Assembly: GCF_007830435.1 (NCBI RefSeq)
Contig: NZ_VLLC01000025.1
Location: forward strand, 1-51,237
Direction: 5' to 3'
From: Desulfobotulus alkaliphilus
GTDB taxonomy: Bacteria; Desulfobacterota; Desulfobacteria; Desulfobacterales; ASO4-4
DNA: 51,237 nucleotides
A model generated the notes under the pieces. The model was not told the DNA's origin. It saw only the letters and a program-made list of their open reading frames with translations, and ran no database searches. A program made the position numbers and the translations under genes. The first letter of the stretch is position 1, and the number at the start of each line of letters is the position of its first letter. Of the stretch, positions 36,804 to 46,029 are shown piece by piece.

Positions 36804-36848
36804 TGAGCATATGCTCAATATTGATGTATTAGTCAGATTCTGTCTGAC
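36804..36848. promoter_or_regulatory. Two palindromes upstream of the DUF134 gene (candidate operators)
   Basis: TGAGCATATGCTCA (36804-36817) is a perfect 14-bp palindrome, 15 bases before the DUF134 ATG. GTCAGA-TTCTG-TCTGAC (36832-36848) is a perfect 6-bp inverted repeat. Their position suggests autoregulation by the DUF134 protein, but no binding consensus is known to me. Confidence 0.5.
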
Positions 36849-36927
36849 AAGTCAAGGGAAAAAAAGAATTGTTATGCCGGGATGAAAACCCCGCTTATTT
36901 TGTGCTCATAAAGAAGCGGGCTGTTCT

Positions 36928-36960
36928 GTCTCCACCATTGTGAGTGGAGGCTTTTTCTTT
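36928..36960 (+). terminator. Weak intrinsic terminator-like hairpin
   Basis: CTCCAC pairs with GTGGAG across an 8-base loop and is followed by GCTTTTTCTTTTTC on the plus strand. No plus-strand gene ends nearby, so its role is unclear. Confidence 0.3.
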
Positions 36961-36999
36961 TTCATGGTACAGAGAAGGGGTCAATATGTGAACAGGGGA

Positions 37000-37077
37000 G
37001 TGACGGTTCAGCAAACTTTTCTACGTGCCATACCTGCCAGGCAGGTGCACAGTCATCCAGGCTATTTGCCCGTGACC
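37000..37077 (-). repeat. Truncated older element copy (F0), target of copy F
   Basis: From GTGACGGTTCAGCAAAC to CAGGCTATTTGCCCGTGAC this follows the left end of copy B at roughly 80% identity. Copy F has inserted after CCGTGACC. A few bases of continuation (TTGCAATATCTGATT) lie beyond copy F at about 37553. Confidence 0.7.
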
Positions 37078-37158
37078 GTAAGTGTTCAGCACCGTTTTCC
37101 AAAGACCATACCTGCAAGACAGGTGCACAGGCCCCAGGCTATTTGCCTGTGACGCAAT

Positions 37159-37227
37159 CCGGCACTCAAGCTGAAAAGCTTAAGCCCTTTGCGGGAGAAA
37201 AAGTGCTTCAAGGATCTTGAGTGCCGG
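37159..37227. repeat. Nested foldback module (outer-arm type) in copy F
   Basis: CCGGCACTCAAG to CTTGAGTGCCGG at the ACGCAAT / ATTCGGGAGC site. The interior is almost identical to the outer modules of copies C and D. Confidence 0.84.
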
Positions 37228-37365
37228 ATTCGGGAGCTTCTTGGCCTGTGCGGAAGCGGCAAAAACTCCCCGCCACAGGCAGGATACGCTTTTTGATTAC
37301 CATAGCAGGCCTTGGTACGTTGCCTTTGTGGCGGCTCAGACAGTTTGCCGCTTCTTATTAGCACT

Positions 37366-37432
37366 CCGGCACTCAAGCTTGCAAAAGCCCTTTTTTTCAT
37401 CGCAGGCTCTGGGTTTATGGCTTGAGTGCCGG
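37366..37432. repeat. Nested foldback module (inner-arm type) in copy F
   Basis: Same ends. The interior, read on the minus strand, contains CCATAAACCCAGAGCCTGCG and matches the inner module of copy D. Confidence 0.82.
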
Positions 37433-37562
37433 AATCCAAAACGATTGCAATGTCACTTGCAAATAGCCACGGAGCCTTGCAACAGTACAAAGCTGCTGTA
37501 ACTGGAGCATTGGCAGTTCGGAATAAACTGTGCTGAATAATTACCCGTGACCTTGCAATATC

Positions 37563-37674
37563 TGATTGACTACCCTGACGCAGCCACAACTTGCTGGTCA
37601 GATTGTCATCAGGGTCATGGTGAGAACTTTAACACGGGCAGCCTTTACGGGTGCCCGCCGATAATCTTAAAATC
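37563..37674 (+). repeat. Second intergenic repeat family, copy 2
   Basis: Matches 18493-18660, beginning TGATTGACTACCCTGACGCAGCC and ending with CCTTTACGGGTGCCCG and TTAAAATC. It is shorter than copy 1 because the hairpin block between the two conserved ends is missing. It lies directly beyond copy F. Confidence 0.62.
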
Positions 37675-37752
37675 AGCCCATGTAATTTTCATGGTTTAAA
37701 GTTCCTATGGCTGAAAGACAGTGGTAATCAGATTGTAATATGGAGAGGCTCC

Positions 37753-38523
37753 ATGCAGACGATATATTATGATATCAGGGAGATGGCGCGGGCCATTGTC
37801 CATGGTGCCCCAAGCCCGGCCTTTTACGGCGAGTGCGCCTTTTTTCTGGAAAAATCCTGCCTTTTCTTTGAAAGGGATGCAAAGGTTGCAGGGATACGGG
37901 ACAAGGTCATGCTGCTTCTGGCCGAAGACTGGGGACACGGGATGGGGCACAGCCGGAAAGTGGCGGTGGAGGCAGGGGCCCTGATTTTCATGGAAGGCAT
38001 GGCCTCAGGGATCAGGGAAGAGGCCAGTCTGGATCATCTGATGCGTCTGGCCCACTGTGCAGGACTTTTGCATGACATCTGCCGTAAGGAAAAAAATCAT
38101 GCGGAAAAGGGCGCGGTCATGGCTCAGGGCATCCTTGATGAGGAAGGTTTTTCCGAAAGGGATGTGGCGGGTGTATGCGAGGCGATCCGCAGGCATGAGG
38201 CCTTCAGGCATTACCCTGAAGCCGAAGCCCTCAGCCTGAACACGGATCTTCTGGTAAGCTGTTTGTATGACGCGGATAAATTCCGCTGGGGACCGGATAA
38301 TTTTACCCATACGGTATGGGATATGCTGGCATCGGCAAGGGTGCCCGTCCACGCCTTTTTAAAGGGTTATCCCCAGGGGATTGCGGGCATTGCCCGCATC
38401 AGAGAAACCTTCAGGAGTCATTATGGCCGCCGCTTTGGTCCGGAATTCATTGACATCGGCATGGGTATTGCCGCCCGTGTCTATGTGGCTGTTCTGGAAC
38501 GTTACGGCAGGGATGGGGGCTGA
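37753..38523 (+). CDS. HD-domain protein (putative metal-dependent phosphohydrolase)
   Basis: A 256-aa soluble protein with an HD domain. WGHGMGHSRKVAVEAG carries the first metal histidine, LAHCAGLLHDICR is the HD pair, and CEAIRRHEAF is the following helix with a further histidine. Such proteins hydrolyse phosphate esters of nucleotides or act on other phosphorylated substrates; the substrate cannot be predicted. GGAGAGG precedes the ATG at 37753, and the longer frame from 37651 has no binding site. It converges with minE. Confidence 0.85.
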   Translation: MQTIYYDIREMARAIVHGAPSPAFYGECAFFLEKSCLFFERDAKVAGIRDKVMLLLAEDWGHGMGHSRKVAVEAGALIFMEGMASGIREEASLDHLMRLAHCAGLLHDICRKEKNHAEKGAVMAQGILDEEGFSERDVAGVCEAIRRHEAFRHYPEAEALSLNTDLLVSCLYDADKFRWGPDNFTHTVWDMLASARVPVHAFLKGYPQGIAGIARIRETFRSHYGRRFGPEFIDIGMGIAARVYVAVLERYGRDGG

Positions 38524-38539
38524 AAAGAAGGCCTGTTTT

Positions 38540-38821
38540 TTATTTTGGGGCCTGTCCCCGCTTTTTGGCCGCAATGATGGGTGTGTTCAGAACAAGGGCC
38601 GAAAGATCTTCCTGCCGGGTAATGTCCAGCCGCAGGGAGGCCTTGTCTATTTCGAAATATTTGGAAAGGACATCGACAATATCATTCTGGAGATTCTGAA
38701 GCATTTCATCGGAAACTTCCAGTTTGTCATAGACCAGGGCAAACTGCAGCCGCTTTTTGGCGACCTCCCCCGGAGGTGCCTCTTTTTCCTTGAACATCTT
38801 GGAAAAAAAGTTGTTCAGCAT
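38540..38821 (-). CDS. minE: Cell division topological specificity factor MinE
   Basis: A 93-aa MinE. The N-terminal part carries the MinD-activating, membrane-binding segment (AKKRLQFALVYDKL, about 21-34), and the C-terminal part is the topological specificity domain (VLSKYFEIDKASLRLDIT). It stimulates MinD ATP hydrolysis and restricts division inhibition to the poles. It lies 47 bases after minD on the same strand as the last gene of minCDE. Confidence 0.93.
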   Translation of the reverse strand: MLNNFFSKMFKEKEAPPGEVAKKRLQFALVYDKLEVSDEMLQNLQNDIVDVLSKYFEIDKASLRLDITRQEDLSALVLNTPIIAAKKRGQAPK

Positions 38822-38868
38822 ATCTAAAACCCCTTTCTGGCAGGTATGTTTCAGGTGCCGTACCTGAT

Positions 38869-39675
<807 letters not shown>

Positions 39676-39758
39676 TGTTCACCTCTTATGGGTTTTCATG
39701 GCGATCTGATTAAGAGTGTAAGCGTATCCGCTATGGTGTGCAAGGGTGTTTTTTTTTC

Positions 39759-40433
39759 TCAGGGACGAAATTCCGGCCAAGGCAGACGTCCGAAGGGCGG
39801 GTTGCCGAGGTAATCCGCCACCTCAATACGGTCTTCCCGCAGAAAGGCATATTCGGGGCTTCTGTTGCCGGCCCCGAAGGGACCGCTGCTCACCTGCTGG
39901 CCGATATGCAGAAGGGTGGGCCGGAAATCGAGGGCCATGATAATGGCATCTTTTTTCTGGGTCTGTCCGGCCATGGCCATGCCGCAGAGACTGCCCAGTA
40001 CAATGATGTCGCCACCGGCGATGACCTCTCCGCCCGGATTGACATCCCCCATGAGAACAAGATGTCCTTTGGCCTGAATTTTCTGACCGGAACGGACGCG
40101 GCCACACATCATGAGGACATCACTCTTCCGGTTTTCCCAGGATCTGTCCACGTCACGCTGGCGCTTCCTTACCTCCTGCCTGCGGGGTTGTTCCGCCTCC
40201 ATGGGAATGACCTCTGCCACTTCGTATTCCCGGATAAGAAAATCCCTGAGAAAGGGCAGGAGGTCCGGATCTTCCCCGCTGGCATCCACGGTAATCCGGG
40301 CTCCCGAGGCCAGCTGACGGATACGGTCAAAGAGGGGGCTGATTTCCGCCAGCAGTTCTTTCCGGGCCATGGGAACACCGATGTGCAGGCGAAGACCATC
40401 TCCTACGCCTTTTAAGGATACCGTCTGGTCCAT
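39759..40433 (-). CDS. minC: Septum site-determining protein MinC
   Basis: A 224-aa FtsZ-assembly inhibitor. The N-terminal domain contacts FtsZ; the C-terminal beta-helix (about 125-210, VLMMCGRVRSGQKIQAKGHL through MALDFRPTLLHIGQ) binds MinD. The C-terminal repeat GDVNPGGEVIAGGDIIVLG is characteristic. I chose the ATG at 40433; a TTG at 40457 gives eight more residues but has no binding site either. It is the first gene of the minCDE operon. Confidence 0.92.
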   Translation of the reverse strand: MDQTVSLKGVGDGLRLHIGVPMARKELLAEISPLFDRIRQLASGARITVDASGEDPDLLPFLRDFLIREYEVAEVIPMEAEQPRRQEVRKRQRDVDRSWENRKSDVLMMCGRVRSGQKIQAKGHLVLMGDVNPGGEVIAGGDIIVLGSLCGMAMAGQTQKKDAIIMALDFRPTLLHIGQQVSSGPFGAGNRSPEYAFLREDRIEVADYLGNPPFGRLPWPEFRP

Positions 40434-40627
40434 AACTGATTTTGTCGCTTTCCGCAAGTAAGTGGGGCAGAGAACGGGTTTTATCCGGGATTGTCAGTAT
40501 GGAAAAACCGATCTGTATCCTGCCCTGAATTTGATGGAAGCCTTTTTGAATGGGCAGATTCAGGCACTTCTTAAAATTGTCAGAAAATATAAAGAAAGGG
40601 TCAGGGTGTGTCAAGCTGTGCCTGCAT

Positions 40628-42199
40628 TCATCCAAGTTCCGCAATGGCTTCCTTCAGACCTTTCAGGGTAAAGGGTTTCTGCAGAAAGGCGTTTATTTCC
40701 GACAAGATGATTTCTTCTGATTCCAGGTGTGCCTTTTCATAGCCACTGGAGATGAGTACGGGCAGAGAGGGAGCCCGTTCCCTTAAGGCCTGCATGGTTT
40801 TTTTTCCATCCATTCCGGGCATGACCAAATCCAGAATCACAAGGTCGATGATGTCGGAATATCTGTCAAAAAGATCAATGGCTTCCTGGCCCCCGGATGC
40901 AGCGATGACTTCATATCCCAGCTCTTCCAGCAGATCTGTGGCCACGCTTAGAATCATTTCTTCATCATCCACAAGAAGAATGGTTTTTATGGCAGAGGAA
41001 GGAAGAATTCCCCTTGTCTGATGACTGGAACAGGGCAGGTGAATCATGAAGGTGCATCCCTGGCCCCTATGACTGTCTATGGAAATGATACCGTGGTGAT
41101 TTTTGATAATGCTGAAGGTGGATGCCAGGCCCATGCCCGTTCCCTGCCCCTTTTCAAGGGTGGAGAAAAAGGGGTCAAAGGCCCGTTTTCTGGTTTTTTC
41201 ATCCATGCCTTTGCCCGTATCCCGAATCAGAATACGAAGGTATTCTCCGGCAGGCAGCCTGTGGGGACGGGTATGGTTTTCTTTAAGAAAAACCCTGTCC
41301 GTTTCCACAAAAAGATCGCCGCCATCGGGCATACCGTGGGTGGCGGCATTGATGAAAATATAAAGAAGCACCTCCCTGATCTGGGAAGTATCCGCCATCA
41401 CGGGGCAGATCTGGCTTGAAAGCTGCTGGTGCATCTGGATGTTTTTATGGGTGCGGGAGAAGATCAGACCCGTATCCTGCACGAGGGTATTGATGTCGCA
41501 GATGGCCCGTTTGCCTTCCTGATCCCTTGAGAAGCCGAGAAGCTGGCGTGTGAGGTTCGCTCCGTGGCGTACCTGTTCTTCAATTTTCAAAAGACGCTTC
41601 CATGCCGGGGTTTCCGGTTCCGTATGGAGCATGAGCAGGGAGGTGTTGCCCTGAATTCCCATGAGAAGGTTGTTGAAATCATGAGCAATACCTGCGGCCA
41701 GTGTGCCGATGGCTTCCAGCTTCTGGGCCTGTTGCAGTTGCTCTTCAAAAAGGGCTTTTTCTTTTTCTGCGGCAATCTTGCTTGAAATGTCTCTGGCGAC
41801 TCCGCGGAATCCGTGTAATTTCAGCTCAGCACTCTGGATCAGAGAAACGGATATTTCCAAAGGCACGGTGTGCCCCTTTTTATGGAATACTTCCAGAAGA
41901 CTCAGTGCATGGCTTTCCTTTTTTTCCAGGGTATTACGGAAAATTTCTTCCAGCCGTATGGCTGATTCACGGGGGCAGAGATCCCTTGCCACTTTCCCAT
42001 GGAGGACGCCTTTGGAAAAACCTGTGATGTTACAGAGACTCTGATTGAAAAAGGTAAGGCGGCCACTGGTATCCGTTTCAAAGTAAATTTCAGAAATACT
42101 GTCCAGCGTCATGGTGTAACGCTCTTCCATTTTCCGCAGACGGATGCGGAGCCTTTCATTTTCACGGCGCAGGTTTTCTGTTTCTGTATCTCCGGACAT
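40628..42199 (-). CDS. Hybrid sensor histidine kinase with PAS and receiver domains
   Basis: A 523-aa cytoplasmic hybrid kinase. A coiled-coil start (1-28) leads to a PAS domain (about 29-140), then the dimerisation/phosphoacceptor helix with H173 in AAGIAHDFNNLL. The HATPase domain has the N-box asparagine near residue 284, DTGKGM and GQGTGMGLA. A C-terminal receiver domain carries the acidic pair DD (411-412) and the phospho-acceptor D457 in ILDLVMPGMDG. There is no membrane segment, so it senses an intracellular signal, possibly redox or a small molecule through PAS. It lies directly downstream of alr. Confidence 0.93.
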   Translation of the reverse strand: MSGDTETENLRRENERLRIRLRKMEERYTMTLDSISEIYFETDTSGRLTFFNQSLCNITGFSKGVLHGKVARDLCPRESAIRLEEIFRNTLEKKESHALSLLEVFHKKGHTVPLEISVSLIQSAELKLHGFRGVARDISSKIAAEKEKALFEEQLQQAQKLEAIGTLAAGIAHDFNNLLMGIQGNTSLLMLHTEPETPAWKRLLKIEEQVRHGANLTRQLLGFSRDQEGKRAICDINTLVQDTGLIFSRTHKNIQMHQQLSSQICPVMADTSQIREVLLYIFINAATHGMPDGGDLFVETDRVFLKENHTRPHRLPAGEYLRILIRDTGKGMDEKTRKRAFDPFFSTLEKGQGTGMGLASTFSIIKNHHGIISIDSHRGQGCTFMIHLPCSSHQTRGILPSSAIKTILLVDDEEMILSVATDLLEELGYEVIAASGGQEAIDLFDRYSDIIDLVILDLVMPGMDGKKTMQALRERAPSLPVLISSGYEKAHLESEEIILSEINAFLQKPFTLKGLKEAIAELG

Positions 42200-42217
42200 A
42201 ATTGCTTCCCTGTGTTT

Positions 42218-43351
42218 TTAGTGCTGCACGATGACCCGCGGAACCCTTGGCATCAGCCCTGTGACCAGCTCATAGCCAATGGTGCCTATGGATTCCGCCA
42301 GGGTTTCTGTCAGAATTTCATCCCCGCCATCTTTGCCGATGAGGGTAACCGTGTCACCTGTACGGACATCGGGAATGCCGCTGACATCCACCATGCACAG
42401 ATCCATGCAGATTCTTCCCCTCAGGGGGGCCCTGCGTCCCCGGACCAGCACTTCCCCATTGTTGGACAGAAGGCGTGGGAATCCGTCACCGTAGCCACAG
42501 GCAAGGGTGGCAATGGCCGTGGGTTTGCTGGCGGTCCAGGTACGGCCGTAGCTGATGGAAAAACCTGCGGGAACGGTTTTGATCTGAACAATCCTTGTTT
42601 TCAGGCTGAGGGCAGGCTGAAGGGAGAAAGCTTTTTTATCCATGGTAAGGGAGGGCTGGATACCATAGATGGCAATGCCGGGTCTGACCATGTCAAAGTG
42701 GCACTCGGGAAAGGAGATCAGGCCTGCGCTGTTGGCGGCATGGGCAATGGGCGGGCGGAGGTTTGCTTCTTCAAGACCTGCCAGCAGCCGGGAAAAGGTC
42801 TGGATCTGATGCCGGGTAAATTCTTTTTCCGGGTGATCCGCCGTGGCAAGGTGGGTGTAGACTCCCTGAATACGGAGACCGGGCAGGGAACCTATTTTTC
42901 TGACCGTTGTGACAGGATCACTGAGGGCCTGCCCCGTAAAGCCCAGCCTGCCCATGCCCGTATCAAATTTTAAATGTACGGGCAGTTTTTTACCCGTGGT
43001 CATGGCGGTCTCTGATATGCGCAGGGCATCGTCCATGCTGTACACGGAAGGTGTCAGGCGGTAACGGATCATTTCCCTGATATCACTGGAAAGGGAGGGG
43101 CCGAAAACCAGAATGGGGGCGGCAAATCCTGCGGTACGAAGGGCAATGCCCTCTTCCATACGGGCCACACCAAGGCTGGCGGCACCACTGGCAAGGGCGG
43201 TACGGGCAACTTCGACGGCGCCATGTCCATAGCCATTGGCTTTAACCATGGCCATGAGGGAGGCTTTTGACGAGGCTGCCCTGCGAAGGCTGCGGATATT
43301 TTCTGCAATGGCATCCAGCCTGATTTCAGCCCATATGAGATGTTCATTCAT
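42218..43351 (-). CDS. alr: Alanine racemase
   Basis: A 377-aa PLP enzyme that makes D-alanine for peptidoglycan. The PLP lysine is K37 in MVKANGYGHGA. GFSISYGRTW contains the second catalytic tyrosine, and LRGRICMDLCMVDVSG is the conserved C-terminal beta-domain segment. Length matches the family. No strong binding site is visible before the ATG at 43351. It heads a two-gene unit with the hybrid kinase, 18 bases downstream. Confidence 0.95.
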   Translation of the reverse strand: MNEHLIWAEIRLDAIAENIRSLRRAASSKASLMAMVKANGYGHGAVEVARTALASGAASLGVARMEEGIALRTAGFAAPILVFGPSLSSDIREMIRYRLTPSVYSMDDALRISETAMTTGKKLPVHLKFDTGMGRLGFTGQALSDPVTTVRKIGSLPGLRIQGVYTHLATADHPEKEFTRHQIQTFSRLLAGLEEANLRPPIAHAANSAGLISFPECHFDMVRPGIAIYGIQPSLTMDKKAFSLQPALSLKTRIVQIKTVPAGFSISYGRTWTASKPTAIATLACGYGDGFPRLLSNNGEVLVRGRRAPLRGRICMDLCMVDVSGIPDVRTGDTVTLIGKDGGDEILTETLAESIGTIGYELVTGLMPRVPRVIVQH

Positions 43352-43497
43352 TTATTCTTTGCCTCCCTTATCCCATTGGATCTTTTATGATCGACTTCTT
43401 TCCTTATGGTCTGGATGAAGGGCTGTCAAGCAGCATGGCAGAGAAAGCTGCAGGGGCAAGTCTTTGTATGCCGATCTGTTTGGGATCATGGTGTAAA

Positions 43498-43533
43498 AAG
43501 CAATCCCGGCGGCGGGTTCCGTCGGGATTGCTT
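43498..43533 (-). terminator. Intrinsic terminator beyond the thiolase gene
   Basis: AAGCAATCCCG (43498-43508) pairs perfectly with CGGGATTGCTT (43523-43533) over a 14-base loop, and on the minus strand it is followed by TTTTTACACC. It probably ended the thiolase transcript, and mobile copy G now lies between the thiolase stop and it. Confidence 0.75.
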
Positions 43534-43558
43534 ACGGTCTGCAAAAGAAACAAATGTC

Positions 43559-43836
43559 GTAACTGTTCAGCACAGTTTTCCATATCATACCTGCAAGACA
43601 GATGCACAGGCTCCAGGCTATTTGCCCGTGACGCAATCCGGCACTCAAGCTAAAAAACTCAAGCCCTTTACGGGAGTAAAAATGCCTATGGATCTTGAGT
43701 GCCGGATTCGGGAGCTTCTTGCCCTGTCCGAAACGATTGCAATGTCACTTTCAAATAGCCTCGGAGCCTTGCAGCAGTACGAAGCTGCTGCAACTACAGA
43801 ATTGGCAGTTCGGAATAAACTGTGCTGAATAATTAC
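43559..43836 (-). mobile_element. Palindromic MITE-like element, copy G (278 bp, core deleted)
   Basis: Perfect 8-bp duplication CAAATGTC at 43551-43558 and 43837-43844. Ends GTAACTGTTCAGCACAG and CTGTGCTGAATAATTAC. It retains the outer module (43638-43705) but lacks the central palindrome: GGGAGCTTCTTGCCCTGT joins directly to CCGAAACGATTGCAATG. Subfamily I arms. It shows that only the ends and outer arms are needed for insertion, if the deletion came before transposition. Confidence 0.9.
43638..43705. repeat. Nested foldback module (outer-arm type) in copy G
   Basis: CCGGCACTCAAG to CTTGAGTGCCGG at the same ACGCAAT / ATTCGGGAGC position as in C, D and F. Its interior has diverged slightly (CTAAAAAACTCAAGCCC, then AATGCCTATGG). 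Confidence 0.82.
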
Positions 43837-43881
43837 CAAATGTCTTACGAGGTCAGGCTGCACAGGATAAATATGTGTTCA

Positions 43882-45087
43882 TCAGATATCCAGCGTCCAC
43901 AGGGAGCTGACGGCGGGTCCGCCCCCCACGCAGAGGGAAGCTCCCCCCAGCGTGGCTCCCCGCCGCTTCATTTCATGATAGAGGGAAACCACAATGCGCA
44001 GGCCCGTGCAGCCCACGGGATGCCCCAGGGCGATGCCGGAACCATTGGCATTGACTTTTTCCATATCCAGTTTCATGCCAAAGTCCTTTTCCATCATGCG
44101 GCCCACCCCCAGCCACTGGGCTGCAAAGGCTTCGTTGATTTCCCAGTAATCAATGGCGTCAAAGGAAAGGCCAGCCTGCTGCAGACATTTCGGGATGCAG
44201 ACCGCAGGACCAAGACCCATGACCTTGGGGTCTACGCCCATATCACAGACATTCACCAGTTTCATGAGGGGTTTCAGCCCCATGTCCAGTGCTGCTTTTT
44301 TTGACATGAGCACCATGGCGGCAGCACCGTCGTTCAGACCGGAGGCATTGGCCGCCGTGACCACGCCATCCTTTTTAAAGGCAGAAGGCAGTGCGGCCAT
44401 GGATTCCATGCTGGCATCAAGAATGGGATGTTCGTCCGTCTCAAAGATCCGGGTTTTTTTACGGGAAATAATTTCCACGGGCACCACTTCTTCTTTGAAG
44501 AGGCCCTTTTCAATGGCAGCCTTGGCCCGCAGATGGCTCATGAGGGCCAGTTCATCGCATTCCCTGCGGGTGATCTGATATTTTTCTGCTATGTTTTCGG
44601 CGGTGATTCCCATGTGGCCGGGAACCATTTCATCCACAAGGCCATCATGGAGCATCTGATCTTCAATCTGACCCGATCCCATGCGGTAGCCCATACGGCC
44701 CTTGGGAAGCATGTAGGGGGCATTGGTCATGCTTTCCGTTCCCACCACAAGGGCAGAACGGGTTTTGCCCAGCATGATGTTGTGGGCGGCCACTTCAAGG
44801 GCGCGCATGCCTGAGGCGCAGTTCTGATTGACGGATACGGCACTGCTTTCATGGGAAAGGCCGATGCGCATGGCCACCTGCCGGGCGGGAAGGGAACCCT
44901 GCATACCGGGAAAAACCTGGCCCATGCAGATTTCATCAATTTCACCTGCAGGAATGCCGGCCCGTTCAATGGCATGGCGGCCTGCGGTCATGGCCAGCTC
45001 TCTGGCGGATACATCCTTGAGGCCGCCCATGAATTTTGCAATGGCCGTGCGGCAGGCACTTACGGCAACAACTTCCTGGATTTCCAT
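43882..45087 (-). CDS. Acetyl-CoA acetyltransferase (thiolase)
   Basis: A 401-aa thiolase. The acyl-enzyme cysteine is C90 in NQNCASGMRAL, GIALGHPVGCTGLRI carries the catalytic histidine, and SLCVGGGPA carries the second cysteine. It interconverts two acetyl-CoA with acetoacetyl-CoA, or shortens longer 3-ketoacyl-CoAs. NxNxSGxxxGHPxGxTG-type motifs are intact. GGAGGA precedes the ATG at 45087. It seems to be a single gene; its own terminator is at 43498-43533. Acetoacetyl-CoA thiolase (AtoB/PhaA-like) is the likely assignment, but the chain-length preference is unknown. Confidence 0.94.
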   Translation of the reverse strand: MEIQEVVAVSACRTAIAKFMGGLKDVSARELAMTAGRHAIERAGIPAGEIDEICMGQVFPGMQGSLPARQVAMRIGLSHESSAVSVNQNCASGMRALEVAAHNIMLGKTRSALVVGTESMTNAPYMLPKGRMGYRMGSGQIEDQMLHDGLVDEMVPGHMGITAENIAEKYQITRRECDELALMSHLRAKAAIEKGLFKEEVVPVEIISRKKTRIFETDEHPILDASMESMAALPSAFKKDGVVTAANASGLNDGAAAMVLMSKKAALDMGLKPLMKLVNVCDMGVDPKVMGLGPAVCIPKCLQQAGLSFDAIDYWEINEAFAAQWLGVGRMMEKDFGMKLDMEKVNANGSGIALGHPVGCTGLRIVVSLYHEMKRRGATLGGASLCVGGGPAVSSLWTLDI

Positions 45088-45209
45088 TCGCTCTGTCCTC
45101 CATCAGGGTTTGATATAAGGGGCTGTATGGTCATCTCTCCTGTTTTTTAATCTGAACCGGATTTTTGTGTGGCAAACAATAGTCGGAACAGGGGTCGGAT
45201 GTCAAGGCG

Positions 45210-45902
45210 TCAGCGAATGATGCACTGCCCCACATGGGGGGCAAGGAGTTTCCGGATTCTTTCTGCTTCTTCCAGAGTAAGCCCCCGGCCCTCATGATTA
45301 AAAAAATCCGGATTGTGCAGGGAGTTTGTGGAGAAGGTCTGCAGGGCATAGGTCTTTGCCCCGTGAATCAGCGGGAGAATCTTCTCTATCTTCTCTTCCG
45401 TGATAAAAGGATGGACACAGGTACTCCGGAACTCGTGATCCAGGCCGCTTTCAAGGATGATGCGGATACTGCTTTCAAGGGCCTGTTCCATGGAAGCCTT
45501 GCAAAGGCCGGGGGCGTATTCCGAAGGATGGGTTTTGATGTCCATGGCAATATAATCAACCAGTTTTTCGGATATCACTTCCTTCAGTACTTCAGGCCGG
45601 GAGCCGTTGGTATCCAGCTTGACAGGGTAGCCCATTCCTTTGACTTTTCCGCAGAAACCGGCGAGATCCTTCTGCAGGGTGGGTTCTCCGCCGGTAATGG
45701 CAAGGCCTTCAAGAAGTCCCTTGCGTTTTTCAAGGAAAAGGAGAATATCTTCTTCGTGGAAAATGCCTTTTCCTTTCATGGGAATCAGGTCGGGATTATG
45801 GCAGTAGGGACAATGGAAATTGCATCCTTGGGTAAATACAAGGGCAGCAATTTTTCCGGGAAAATCAATGAGGGAGTTTTTTTGCAGACCACCGAAAATC
45901 AT
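45210..45902 (-). CDS. nrdG: Anaerobic ribonucleoside-triphosphate reductase activating protein
   Basis: A 230-aa radical-SAM enzyme that installs the glycyl radical on NrdD. It opens GGLQKNSLIDFPGKIAALVF and the cluster motif CNFHCPYC gives C27, C31 and C34. ITGGEPTL is the SAM-binding region that follows. AGGAGC precedes the ATG at 45902. It is separated from nrdD by a plus-strand lipoprotein gene and so is probably not in one operon with nrdD, unlike the arrangement in many bacteria. Confidence 0.94.
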   Translation of the reverse strand: MIFGGLQKNSLIDFPGKIAALVFTQGCNFHCPYCHNPDLIPMKGKGIFHEEDILLFLEKRKGLLEGLAITGGEPTLQKDLAGFCGKVKGMGYPVKLDTNGSRPEVLKEVISEKLVDYIAMDIKTHPSEYAPGLCKASMEQALESSIRIILESGLDHEFRSTCVHPFITEEKIEKILPLIHGAKTYALQTFSTNSLHNPDFFNHEGRGLTLEEAERIRKLLAPHVGQCIIR

Positions 45903-46029
45903 GCTAATTTGCTCCTGACAAAGGGACGGTTGTTTTAAAATTTGGCATACGGGGACATGGCTGTTTCAGGCACCCTGTATTTTGATTCGTGTTGGCCATG
46001 GGAAAATTTCTGCGTGCAGGGGAGGAATG

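Larger units (their letters stand above)
37078..37544 (-). mobile_element. Palindromic MITE-like element, copy F (467 bp, two modules)
   Basis: Perfect 8-bp duplication CCGTGACC at 37070-37077 and 37545-37552. Ends GTAAGTGTTCAGCACCG and CTGTGCTGAATAATTAC. Subfamily I arms with CCGGCACTCAAG modules at 37159-37227 and 37366-37432. It is nested in the older fragment F0, between the DUF134 gene and the HD-domain gene. Confidence 0.93.
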
